From contig JAQTVR010000030.1 in NCBI GenBank assembly GCA_028706995.1, forward strand, positions 1-10,172: DNA of 10,172 nucleotides, given 5' to 3'. Positions 1 to 5,830 of the stretch are shown one piece after another; within the stretch, counting starts at the first letter, position 1, and every line of letters starts with the position of its first letter. Position numbers and translations under genes: made by a program. The stretch comes from Dehalococcoidales bacterium (GTDB lineage Bacteria > Chloroflexota > Dehalococcoidia > Dehalococcoidales > UBA5627). Under the pieces are notes generated by a model. It had not been told where the DNA came from and searched no databases. It saw nothing but the letters and a program-made list of their open reading frames with translations.

Positions 1-664
1 GATTGTATAAGAAAGGCGACGCCGCGGTGTCGAAATAAACCTTTTTGAGGGCTATTTCTACCTCCGGCATCAGGGTATAGAATGGCAAACCTCCCCCCCA
101 GTGCGCACAGACTATTGTCAGCTCAGGATAGCTTGTGATGAAGGGATAAAGAACTTCTGGAGAGACTCTCCCCTTGCCGGGATACTGGTGTCCTGCCGGC
201 TCCGATGTATGAGTGAGTAGTATCATCTTATAATTTATCAGAGCCTGGACAAAGGGCTTCATTATCTCTTCGTCACCCAGGTCGAGCATCTGTATGTCCG
301 GCCTTATCTCCCCTACCCCTTTTATACCTCCTGCAGCGCAGCGCTCGATTTCTTTAATAGCCGGTTCGAGGGATAAGGGCTGGACACTGCAAAAACCGAC
401 AAGCCTGTCGAAATATCGGTTTATAGATTCGAGTATATAATCGTTTGTCTCGACACACAGTTCGTGTGTCGTCCAGCCGATATTCTGCACCACCGAGATG
501 TCGACACCTGACATGTCCATACTGCTTATCAACTCTTCGGCTGTTATAAGTTTAGCTTTGGGATTGTCGTAAAGCATGGCAAAGCAGGGATCGCTGTCAA
601 CATAGCGCTGACGGTCTTTTTTTACCTGCGGCGGGAATATATGGGTATGAAAATCGATAATCAT
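1..664 (-). CDS. Amidohydrolase family protein (metal-dependent TIM-barrel hydrolase), C-terminus beyond window
   Basis: The frame is open from an ATG at 662-664 to the left edge, giving the first 221 residues; the C-terminus lies outside. Seen: the metal-binding HxH motif at the end of the first strand (D4-F-H6-T-H8), a GIKGVGEIRPD segment near residue 110, LLTHTSEP near residue 147 and CAHWGGGLPF near residue 177, each ending a predicted barrel strand. This order is that of the amidohydrolase-2 family (PF04909), which includes decarboxylases, hydratases and lactonases acting through a bound divalent metal. No signal peptide is seen, so it is probably cytoplasmic. The substrate cannot be deduced. 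No Shine-Dalgarno site precedes the ATG, and a good promoter ends so close to it that the mRNA may be leaderless. The family call is firm; the reaction is open. Confidence 0.9.
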   Translation of the reverse strand, partial: MIIDFHTHIFPPQVKKDRQRYVDSDPCFAMLYDNPKAKLITAEELISSMDMSGVDISVVQNIGWTTHELCVETNDYILESINRYFDRLVGFCSVQPLSLEPAIKEIERCAAGGIKGVGEIRPDIQMLDLGDEEIMKPFVQALINYKMILLTHTSEPAGHQYPGKGRVSPEVLYPFITSYPELTIVCAHWGGGLPFYTLMPEVEIALKKVYFDTAASPFLYN

Positions 665-673
665 CTCAAAAAG

Positions 674-702
674 ATAATAGCAGAACCGGGATGGTGCTTC
701 AA
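674..702 (-). promoter_or_regulatory. Promoter of the amidohydrolase gene, extended -10 type
   Basis: Read on the minus strand, TTGAAG (702-697), a 17-base spacer and TATTAT (679-674), with TG one base before the -10 (an extended -10). The expected transcription start is near 667, about three bases before the ATG at 664. The match to sigma-70 consensus is good; the start site is inferred from spacing only. Confidence 0.6.
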
Positions 703-710
703 ACGCTTAT

Positions 711-760
711 CGTCATGCTGGCCTGCCGGAGGCGATTAGTAATCTCTACAGATCGTCCTG
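711..760. repeat. Possible degenerate copy of a dispersed intergenic repeat
   Basis: The segment opens CGTCATGCTGG, has a GC-rich centre with a short complementary pair (GCC ... GGC), then AATCTC. This resembles the CGTCATTGCGAG ... AATCTC intergenic repeats found in many copies in some bacterial genomes. There is no second copy in this window, so the call rests on resemblance alone. Confidence 0.2.
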
Positions 761-794
761 TTAAACCTGTTTCCCAAACACCCTGACTCGGTTA

Positions 795-986
795 CTATCT
801 CGAAATTCGCACAAAGTTGTTTACGATCTGTGCGACATCGCTATCGAATCTCCATAAGCTGCCTACTTTGACAGCCGGAATAGCTTTTTTATCCAGCAGT
901 TTGTGGATCGTCCTTTCCGTAACCCTTAAATAATCAGCAACTTCCTTCAAGGTCATAAGTTTGGATTTAACATCTTTATCTATCAT
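795..986 (-). CDS. Excisionase-type helix-turn-helix DNA-binding protein (HTH_17 / MerR-like)
   Basis: A 63-residue protein that is almost entirely one winged helix-turn-helix. LMTLKEVADYLRVTERTIHK (residues 10-29) gives the two helices and turn, and the following AIPAVKVGSLWRF is the wing strand typical of the excisionase/MerR-like HTH_17 family (PF12728). It should bind DNA in the cytoplasm. The ATG at 984-986 is preceded by AAGGA (997-993 on the minus strand) with six bases between, which fixes the start. It stands alone: no integrase, recombinase or toxin is adjacent, so it is more likely a small regulator than a phage excisionase. It ends 130 bases before the amidohydrolase start, on the same strand. 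A structured RNA candidate lies upstream on the same strand and could be its leader. Confidence 0.85.
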   Translation of the reverse strand: MIDKDVKSKLMTLKEVADYLRVTERTIHKLLDKKAIPAVKVGSLWRFDSDVAQIVNNFVRISR

Positions 987-992
987 AATTGT

Positions 993-997
993 TCCTT
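993..997 (-). promoter_or_regulatory. Ribosome binding site of the 63-residue HTH gene
   Basis: AAGGA on the minus strand, six bases from the ATG at 986. It supports this start. No convincing promoter was found directly upstream; TTCAAC and TAAAGT 17 bases apart are the best but weak match. Confidence 0.6.
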
Positions 998-1092
998 ATA
1001 AAATACTTTACAGGCTGCAATGGAGCAGTTGAAGGTTAGCTCATAAGAAAATAGTATCAGGAGCATATGGATGACTGAACTAAGTTGCAGCT

Positions 1093-1240
1093 ATTGTTCT
1101 AACAATTGGCGGGATACAGAAATTCAACCGCTACGGCTGAAACTCATACCGGAGGGAGCAAGAAGATGGTCTTCACGTGCATAAGTGACTCCTTATTGTT
1201 CAATGCTGTCTTTAAGGGGGCGGAGTATGGAAAGCCCCCT
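1093..1240 (-). other. Further hairpins downstream of the RNA candidate
   Basis: Four more inverted repeats lie between the three-stem hairpin and the HTH gene: 1234-1240 with 1215-1221 (7 bp, GCCCCC type), 1162-1166 with 1170-1174 (GAAGA/TCTTC), 1123-1130 with 1134-1141 (8 bp; one pair is a G-U wobble only on the minus strand) and 1093-1098 with 1101-1106. The block is GC-rich (35 of 60 bases at 1201-1260, against 15 of 60 at 1501-1560). No long stem followed by a T-run was found, so a terminator cannot be placed. These may be later domains of the same RNA or of a long leader. Confidence 0.35.
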
Positions 1241-1261
1241 CGCGGGCGGCATCTACTTAGC

Positions 1262-1355
1262 TGCGAGGCAAAAGTCGGTGCACGTATACCCACTCGGAGG
1301 CATCTTGCGATGCTCTTACGTGCACATGGACCAAAGCCCTAACTTTTACCTCGCA
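1262..1355 (-). ncRNA. Candidate structured RNA (three-stem hairpin) with its own promoter, family unknown
   Basis: On the minus strand the outer stem pairs 1355-1342 with 1275-1262 (14 positions), a second stem pairs 1325-1317 with 1286-1278 (9 bp), and a third, 1313-1309 with 1304-1300 (5 bp), is capped by GCAA, a GNRA tetraloop. Position 1348/1269 is a U-G wobble only in minus-strand RNA; in plus-strand RNA it is an A-C mismatch, and the loop there would be UUGC. A TATAAT box at 1367-1362 predicts a start near 1355, exactly at the 5' base of the outer stem. I tried SRP RNA, tmRNA, RNase P RNA, 6S RNA and common riboswitches and recognised none. The RNA may run on to about 1090, since further hairpins follow, or be the leader of the HTH gene. 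The 3' end is unknown. Confidence 0.5.
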
Positions 1356-1361
1356 AATGCT

Positions 1362-1367
1362 ATTATA
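1362..1367 (-). promoter_or_regulatory. -10 box (TATAAT) for the structured RNA candidate
   Basis: A perfect TATAAT on the minus strand. The -35 is weak: TTACAA, 16 bases upstream. The spacing to the outer stem of the RNA (start predicted at about 1355) is the main reason to take it seriously. Confidence 0.45.
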
Positions 1368-1518
1368 ACTGGTTGCGTTTAGCTTGTAATTAAACAGGTA
1401 TTGATTTTCGCAGAGCAAGGAGTTACACTTTGGATAGAGGAAAATAATAGCAATCGGCACTGGTTTATATTTTGTCGATAAAAGGATAAAATTAAGTATA
1501 TTTACTAATTATTGTTAC

Positions 1519-1548
1519 TGGACAAGGCTAATAAAATTGGGGTATTAT
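1519..1548 (+). promoter_or_regulatory. Promoter of the small membrane protein gene
   Basis: TGGACA (1519-1524), an 18-base spacer, then TATTAT (1543-1548). The predicted start near 1555 leaves about 19 bases before the ATG at 1574. A 13-base palindrome, ATGTTA-A-TAACAT (1547-1559), covers the end of the -10 and the start point, a usual place for a repressor site. Confidence 0.6.
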
Positions 1549-1573
1549 GTTAATAACATTAGAGAATTGAAGT

Positions 1574-1876
1574 ATGCATATTGCGACAGCGATTATATCT
1601 ATACTCATAATTAATATAGCATTTGGTTATTGGCGGGTGAATACACAAAAATTTACTATTCAATGGATTGCCGCTATACATATATCTGTGCTTATTGCCA
1701 TCGGCCTGCGGTTCTTGTTGCTCGGATGGAACTGGCTTCTTTTGCCTGTCTTTGTGGCCGACTTCGCCGCAGGACAATATATCGGTGGTCTTGTCAGGAA
1801 GCAGTTCTCTAAACAGCAACGGGTACAACTCTCATCGTGTCTTATGACTGACATTATAAAACTAAGAAAGCATTAA
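1574..1876 (+). CDS. Small integral membrane protein, function unknown
   Basis: A 100-residue protein with three hydrophobic segments: about residues 3-20 (IATAIISILIINIAFGY), 29-50 (WIAAIHISVLIAIGLRFLLLGW) and 54-72 (LLPVFVADFAAGQYIGGLV). A short basic, polar C-terminal tail (KQFSKQQR..., ending KLRKH) should lie in the cytoplasm. The pattern of an NxxFGYWR motif after the first helix and a GQ(Y/F)xGG motif in the third resembles uncharacterised membrane proteins I associate with Chloroflexota and some archaea; that is memory, not a search. The gene has its own promoter and faces away from its minus-strand neighbours, so it is probably monocistronic. The Shine-Dalgarno site is poor (AGAG about nine bases before the ATG). 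I cannot name a function. Confidence 0.75.
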   Translation: MHIATAIISILIINIAFGYWRVNTQKFTIQWIAAIHISVLIAIGLRFLLLGWNWLLLPVFVADFAAGQYIGGLVRKQFSKQQRVQLSSCLMTDIIKLRKH

Positions 1877-1954
1877 GCCGATTGGAAGTGCCTGCTTAGT
1901 TTTATTGATACCATCATATAAATCCAGCATCATCTGAATTCTTTGCTTTTTTGT

Positions 1955-3175
1955 CTAAGCCTGTCTCAGATATTTAAAGATTTCACTGATCTTAGGCGTT
2001 TTGCCGTACATCAGCAGGAAAGTACGGAAAATCTTGGCGACGATGAAGAGCAACCCGATTATGGTGACAATCATTATAGTTATGCTTATCGCAAATTGCC
2101 ATAAAGGTATTTCGGCAATTCCCATTCGCATAATTACTGTTATCGGGGCGGTAAAGGGAATAAAGGTGAATATTTGTGAAATTGTGCCATTGGGATTCTC
2201 CATGATTGGCATAATAAAGTAAAATGGAACGACAGCCGTAAGTGTAAAGACAACGGATAGTTGCTGGCTTTCACGGGCGGTAGCGCCTATAGAACCGGCT
2301 CCTGCCATGATGACTGCAAAAAGCAGATACCCCAGTATGAAATATATAAGGCTGATTATCAAAAAGTCCGTCGGTATACTTAGTGAGCTCAAAACTCCTC
2401 CGATGCTCGAGGAAGCCATGTTTGCCAGGTATCTGGCGGAAACCAGCCATATTACTATCTGGACCAAACCGGCGGCGCCCAGTCCCAGCACTTTACCGGC
2501 GATAAGCTGCCTTGGTGATACAGAAGACAGCAGTATTTCCATGACACGATTCTCTTTTTCTTCTCCTAATCCTTGCAGTAAAAAGCCCGAAGAAGTAAAG
2601 ATTGCCATAATCAACAATAAACTGAAAATATAAGGAAGGACAAAAGCGCCGAACCCTCCCTGGTTCGTGGATATCTGTCCATCGCTGTCAAGTGTAATAC
2701 TGCTCAGTGACATGGGGTATGCCACACGTTCTATAATAGCGCTGTCCACCTGTCCTGTCAACAGATTGTTGACTAAGAATTCCCTTATTGCCATTGCTAC
2801 ATTACCGGGGATATCCATTTCCCTATCGAGCGTGTATCTGATGATAACCCCCGTGGCTAAATAATCCTCGGGGATAATGAAGTACTGGCTGATTTCTCCA
2901 CTGGTCATGGCTCCAAAAGCTGTCTCATGGTCTGGCTGGGATACTAATATAATCTTCTCTTGATTAGCGTAATTGTTAAAACTGTTTGTCTGGTCGACAT
3001 AGCCTATCACTACCGTTTCTTCGACAGGGACTGTATTATCTAATCCGCTGATTATCTGATAGCCTACTATGGCTAATATTCCCAATAACGGAAATGCGAG
3101 TGTCATAAGGAGAAATGATTTTCTTCTCAGTGTATTTAAAAACTCATGTTTCAATATGGTTAATGTCTTATTCAT
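1955..3175 (-). CDS. ABC-2 type transporter permease, NatB-like
   Basis: A 406-residue membrane subunit of an ABC exporter. Seen: a cytoplasmic start, one helix at about residues 21-42, a large outside domain (about 43-175) rich in beta-type sequence, then five or six helices clustered from 178 to 384. After the second helix, EEKENR (205-210) and ILLSSVSPRQ form the amphipathic coupling segment typical of the NatB/ABC2_membrane_3 family (PF12698). An in-frame ATG lies 15 bases upstream (3190), but I chose the ATG at 3173-3175. It follows GGTGG by five bases, family members begin MNKT..., and its ATGAATAA overlaps the ATPase stop by eight bases. With the NatA-like ATPase it should form a 2+2 exporter. 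NatAB exports sodium in Bacillus, but this family also moves other cargo, so the substrate is open. Confidence 0.9.
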   Translation of the reverse strand: MNKTLTILKHEFLNTLRRKSFLLMTLAFPLLGILAIVGYQIISGLDNTVPVEETVVIGYVDQTNSFNNYANQEKIILVSQPDHETAFGAMTSGEISQYFIIPEDYLATGVIIRYTLDREMDIPGNVAMAIREFLVNNLLTGQVDSAIIERVAYPMSLSSITLDSDGQISTNQGGFGAFVLPYIFSLLLIMAIFTSSGFLLQGLGEEKENRVMEILLSSVSPRQLIAGKVLGLGAAGLVQIVIWLVSARYLANMASSSIGGVLSSLSIPTDFLIISLIYFILGYLLFAVIMAGAGSIGATARESQQLSVVFTLTAVVPFYFIMPIMENPNGTISQIFTFIPFTAPITVIMRMGIAEIPLWQFAISITIMIVTIIGLLFIVAKIFRTFLLMYGKTPKISEIFKYLRQA

Positions 3176-4082
3176 TATTTCCACCCGCAATTCGTAGGAA
3201 TATCTCGTTAAGGCTGGGAGTTCCTACTTCAAAAAAGTTGACGGTAAATCTTTTGTCTATAAGTTGTTGTAAGATATCATACGGGGTGGTTTTTTCATCT
3301 AGGAAAAACTCGGTATATTTATCTTTCTGACGGCTGCTGATAACTCCGTTCAGTCTGGAGATATCTCCTTCGTAATTTATAAACACGGAGTTGTCACGGT
3401 ATTCCTGTTTTATCTCTGCAAGATTGCCATAGAGCATTTTGCTTCCTTTGTTTATCATAAACAGACGGTCGCAGAGCTCTTCCACCTGGTTCATCTGATG
3501 GGTGCTGAATATAATCGCCTTCCCCTGATTTTTCAATTCGGTAATTAAATCCTTCAGCAGTTCGGTATTAACCGGGTCCAGTCCGGAAAAAGGTTCGTCT
3601 AATATGATCAGATCCGGGTTATGGATAATGGTCACAAGGAACTGGATAAGCTGCCCCATTCCGCGGCTTATTTCCTCTATTTTCTTGTTTTTATGAGGTA
3701 ACATACCCACGCGTTTTAACAGCATTTCTAAGCGGGTATCATCTGCTGTTACTCCTTTTAGAGACGACATATATCTCATGGTGTCTATGACGGTTTGTTT
3801 TTTATACAGTCCACGTTCCTCGGGGAGGTAGCCGATTCTGTTCTTGGTTTTCTCTTTTAGTTTTTCCCCAAGAATATAAACATACCCGGAATCGGGTTTG
3901 ATGATATCCATCATCATGCGGATAGCGGTCGTCTTACCGGCGCCATTGGGTCCAATAAGCCCGAAAATTTCCCCTTGTTCTACAGTAAAAGAAACATCAT
4001 TGACTACGGTTTTCTTCCCGTAGGTTTTGGAGATATTATTGACGTTAACCGCCGCTGAAAGCTCCGAATTCACGTTTTTCAT
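3168..4082 (-). CDS. ABC transporter ATP-binding protein, NatA-like
   Basis: A 304-residue ATPase subunit. Seen: Walker A GPNGAGKTT (44-52), YLPEERGLY (85-93) in the Q-loop region as in NatA-type proteins, the C-loop SRGMGQ (139-144), Walker B LIILDE (158-163), the D-loop SGLDP (166-170) and the switch histidine H195 in STHQ. A roughly 90-residue C-terminal domain (from about 215) matches the accessory domain of this subfamily (DUF4162-like). The C-loop departs from LSGGQ; family members often have S(K/R)GMxQ, so the protein is probably active. It lies 25 bases after the rplY stop and overlaps the permease start by eight bases. No Shine-Dalgarno site precedes its ATG, so it may depend on translation reading through from rplY. 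The partner is the permease at 1955-3175. Confidence 0.92.
   Translation of the reverse strand: MKNVNSELSAAVNVNNISKTYGKKTVVNDVSFTVEQGEIFGLIGPNGAGKTTAIRMMMDIIKPDSGYVYILGEKLKEKTKNRIGYLPEERGLYKKQTVIDTMRYMSSLKGVTADDTRLEMLLKRVGMLPHKNKKIEEISRGMGQLIQFLVTIIHNPDLIILDEPFSGLDPVNTELLKDLITELKNQGKAIIFSTHQMNQVEELCDRLFMINKGSKMLYGNLAEIKQEYRDNSVFINYEGDISRLNGVISSRQKDKYTEFFLDEKTTPYDILQQLIDKRFTVNFFEVGTPSLNEIFLRIAGGNNE
3181..3185 (-). promoter_or_regulatory. Ribosome binding site deciding the NatB-like permease start
   Basis: GGTGG on the minus strand, inside the end of the ATPase gene and five bases before the ATG at 3175. It favours this start over the ATG at 3190, which lacks a site. Confidence 0.5.
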
Positions 4083-4107
4083 GGGTTACTATTAAACTTG
4101 GTCTTAT

Positions 4108-4761
4108 TTATTTGCTTTCCTCTTTAACTGTGGTTTCAGTTTCAGTAGTCGTCTTGACTTCTTCAACCACTTTTGGAGCTACCGGTTCAGTTTCTGCCGA
4201 AGCTTTTATCTTACTGATTTTTACTATCATTTGGTAAGGATCAGAGGTAATGGAAATATCCGGACCGAGGTTGATATCCTTAACATGGATTGTATCTCCC
4301 ACTTCTTTCAAGCGGCTGATGTCAATCTCGACATGAGGCGGCATTTTATCAGGGAAAGTCTCGATTTCCAAATGGGTTAGTAGATGTTCGATAATATATC
4401 CTTTAGATTTAGATGTCATGGACTCGCCGGTAAAGATGATGGGTATCTCTGCCGTCATCTTTACCTTTTTATCAACCTGGTAGAAATCAACATGCAAAAT
4501 TTGCCCGCTGATCGGATTGCGCTGAATTTCATGAATAAACACGCTTCTGGGTTGTTTTTCTTTTTCTATATCGATTTGAATGATCCTTGTGGTTCCTCCC
4601 ATACTGATAACCTTTTTTAATTCGGCGCTATCGCATTCCAGTGTCAGGGATTCGACGTTATGCCCGAAAATGTGAATCGGTGTTATACCTTTCTGTCGAA
4701 GGGAATTCGTATGTTTGCCCAGTATATTTCTTTTATTCACTTTTAATTTAAAATTATTCAC
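4108..4761 (-). CDS. rplY: 50S ribosomal protein L25, Ctc/TL5 long form
   Basis: A 217-residue 5S rRNA-binding ribosomal protein of the general-stress-protein Ctc type. The N-terminal domain (about 1-92) carries the L25 pattern (RQKGITPIHIFGHN, then VFIHEIQRNPISGQILHVDF). The C-terminal beta domain (about 95-180) has the VPI/GES and ETFPDKMPPHVEIDIS signatures of TL5. A tail from about 185 is rich in E, T, V and K and probably disordered. The start codon is GTG (4761-4759), preceded by AGGGGAG at a five-base spacing, which fixes it. Bacterial L25 proteins are about 95 residues in the short form and around 185-220 in the Ctc form, so the length fits. It heads the gene group with the NatAB-like cassette. 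Confidence 0.95.
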   Translation of the reverse strand: MNNFKLKVNKRNILGKHTNSLRQKGITPIHIFGHNVESLTLECDSAELKKVISMGGTTRIIQIDIEKEKQPRSVFIHEIQRNPISGQILHVDFYQVDKKVKMTAEIPIIFTGESMTSKSKGYIIEHLLTHLEIETFPDKMPPHVEIDISRLKEVGDTIHVKDINLGPDISITSDPYQMIVKISKIKASAETEPVAPKVVEEVKTTTETETTVKEESK

Positions 4762-4766
4762 TTTAT

Positions 4767-4773
4767 CTCCCCT
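4767..4773 (-). promoter_or_regulatory. Ribosome binding site of rplY, supporting a GTG start
   Basis: AGGGGAG on the minus strand, five bases before GTG at 4761. It is strong, as expected for a ribosomal protein. Confidence 0.7.
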
Positions 4774-4891
4774 TTATTTAGCAGATACTACTTATTATTA
4801 GATATTAAAACAGGGATGGCCTTAAAAAGCAATAGCAATCAGGTTTTTAGAGCATATATTATGTAAAATACTATTAATCTGGTATCATGGC

Positions 4892-4938
4892 ATTATAGTT
4901 AGCAATTTTGTCAATCCATTGTCTAAACATTGTCAAAT
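4892..4938 (-). promoter_or_regulatory. Probable upstream promoter region of rplY with three 11-base tandem boxes
   Basis: A perfect TATAAT sits on the minus strand at 4897-4892, but no -35 box lies at 16-18 bases. Instead there are three head-to-tail units of 11 bases on the plus strand: TTTTGTCAATC (4906), CATTGTCTAAA (4917) and CATTGTCAAAT (4928). An 11-base period puts them on one face of the helix, as expected of a regulator site. Together these could be an activator-dependent promoter about 130 bases before rplY. Regulation is inferred. Confidence 0.35.
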
Positions 4939-4965
4939 GGAATGTCCATGGCATCTTTATACAGG

Positions 4966-5373
4966 CTAGATAAGTCGCCAATCCTTGTAACCCTGCTGGA
5001 TTATCTTGAGGTATTCAGTTGAAGGTTTCGATTCATCCATTTGCATTTGTCTTTTTTTGATATAAGTAAAGGCTTCTACAGGCTCCCCGTCTTCGTCGTT
5101 TAGGACGACCTTTAATCTTTCATAATTACCGGGGCAGTCTTCAAATTTATCGAGACGCCCCCATTCGGTATCCGGCATTTCATACACCGCTCCCCGCACC
5201 TTGTCCCCATTGGAGTGTTTCAAAGTTACGGTGCCACCGTGCCATTGCCTTGACCAGCCGGTAAATATCAACCGGTAGTTATACAGGGTGGCAATGAACT
5301 TCGGCTGGCTCTTGGGGAAATTCTCCGCCATCTGTTTTTTATTTAGATTAGTACCGTAGGCAAAGTAATACAT
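4966..5373 (-). CDS. Gamma-glutamylcyclotransferase-like (AIG2/GGCT fold) protein
   Basis: A 135-residue protein of the GGCT-like/AIG2 family (PF06094 or PF13772). The N-terminal YYFAYGTNLN (2-11) is the substrate-binding YG(S/T)NL loop. VRGAVYEM (59-66) and LDKFED (74-79) give E78 as the candidate acid/base glutamate, followed by the conserved tyrosine Y84. Family enzymes cyclise gamma-glutamyl amino acids or peptides, releasing 5-oxoproline; others remove gamma-glutamylamines. Substrate specificity cannot be read here. It is cytoplasmic. The ATG lies four bases after the stop of the 51-residue membrane protein gene and has no Shine-Dalgarno site of its own, so the two are almost certainly one translationally coupled operon. 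The length is normal for the family. Confidence 0.88.
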   Translation of the reverse strand: MYYFAYGTNLNKKQMAENFPKSQPKFIATLYNYRLIFTGWSRQWHGGTVTLKHSNGDKVRGAVYEMPDTEWGRLDKFEDCPGNYERLKVVLNDEDGEPVEAFTYIKKRQMQMDESKPSTEYLKIIQQGYKDWRLI

Positions 5374-5377
5374 AGAA

Positions 5378-5533
5378 TTAGTTTAAAGCGAATAGTATGG
5401 CAAGCACCCCTATTAAAATAAACCATATCCCAATGACATATATAATTATCTTAGGCCATACCATAATAATAATGCCTATAAAGATACTTATTATTCCGGC
5501 TATTATTAAACTAGGTGCAGTAATCTCGAACAT
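5378..5533 (-). CDS. 51-residue two-helix membrane protein, DUF3096-like
   Basis: A short gene starting ATG (5533-5531) and ending TAA (5380-5378). Its product begins MFEITAPSLIIAGIISIFIG and ends IGVLAILFALN. Residues about 7-26 and 30-49 are two hydrophobic helices joined by a VWPK turn; the pattern of a helix ending in a W-P-(K/R) turn and then a YxIGIWFILIG helix resembles the DUF3096 family of small membrane proteins. GAGGAG lies nine bases before the ATG. The stop is four bases before the cyclotransferase start. Only two residues are charged (E3 and K28), so it is an inner-membrane hairpin with no catalytic groups. Function is unknown. A TATAAT box at 5611-5606 (minus) may be its promoter, but its -35 is weak. 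Confidence 0.75.
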   Translation of the reverse strand: MFEITAPSLIIAGIISIFIGIIIMVWPKIIIYVIGIWFILIGVLAILFALN

Positions 5534-5746
5534 TCAGGAAAACTCCTCTTCTTTTTTTTCTTTATACAGAAATACAAATATTCACTAGTAATTAAGTACT
5601 GGGTTATTATAATTGTTTTTACCCGGTATTGCTAGATGTGGTACCAATGATAATGAATAATTAATTTCATCGTATATATTTCCCGATTGCCGGAGACCTT
5701 TTGACAGCTTTTTTCAATAAAATAGACAGAACAGGACGATAAAAAA

Positions 5747-5775
5747 TTGACAATATCCTTATATGTGTTTATAGT
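5747..5775 (+). promoter_or_regulatory. Promoter of the 327-residue protein gene
   Basis: TTGACA (5747-5752), a 17-base spacer and TATAGT (5770-5775): a near-consensus sigma-70 promoter. The expected start near 5782 gives a leader of about 48 bases. Confidence 0.7.
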
Positions 5776-5830
5776 AAATATCGAAGTTTTTAAACGAAGC
5801 TAGGTCAGGTACATTGAAGGGTTGGAGTCA

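Noticed and set aside
795..986. Remnant of an integrated element, because of the excisionase-like HTH and a tRNA gene in the window
   Set aside because: The tRNA-Leu is 7 kb away, intact and without a duplicated 3' end, and no integrase is present.
1106..1342. 78-codon plus-strand open frame over the GC-rich block
   Set aside because: No ribosome site, no protein-like pattern, and it crosses the hairpin arms of the RNA candidate.
1262..1355. Known RNA identities for the structured block: SRP RNA, tmRNA, 6S RNA, RNase P RNA, group II intron domain, riboswitch
   Set aside because: The conserved cores (for example the SRP GGAA-loop region, tmRNA tag and T-arm) are absent; no family could be supported.
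1185..1460. Other short frames on both strands around the RNA candidate
   Set aside because: Low-complexity or unlikely residue composition and no start signals; they follow from the open GC-rich sequence.
1559..1828. 89-codon minus-strand frame opposite the small membrane protein
   Set aside because: Antisense to a better gene that has a promoter and three membrane helices; the product shows no domain-like pattern.
1868..1906. Terminator after the small membrane protein gene
   Set aside because: Only a five-base stem (AAGCA/TGCTT) with a 20-base loop before TTTTATT; too weak.
5397..5588. 63-codon plus-strand frame rich in isoleucine
   Set aside because: It is the antisense image of the 51-residue membrane gene, which has the ribosome site and operon spacing.
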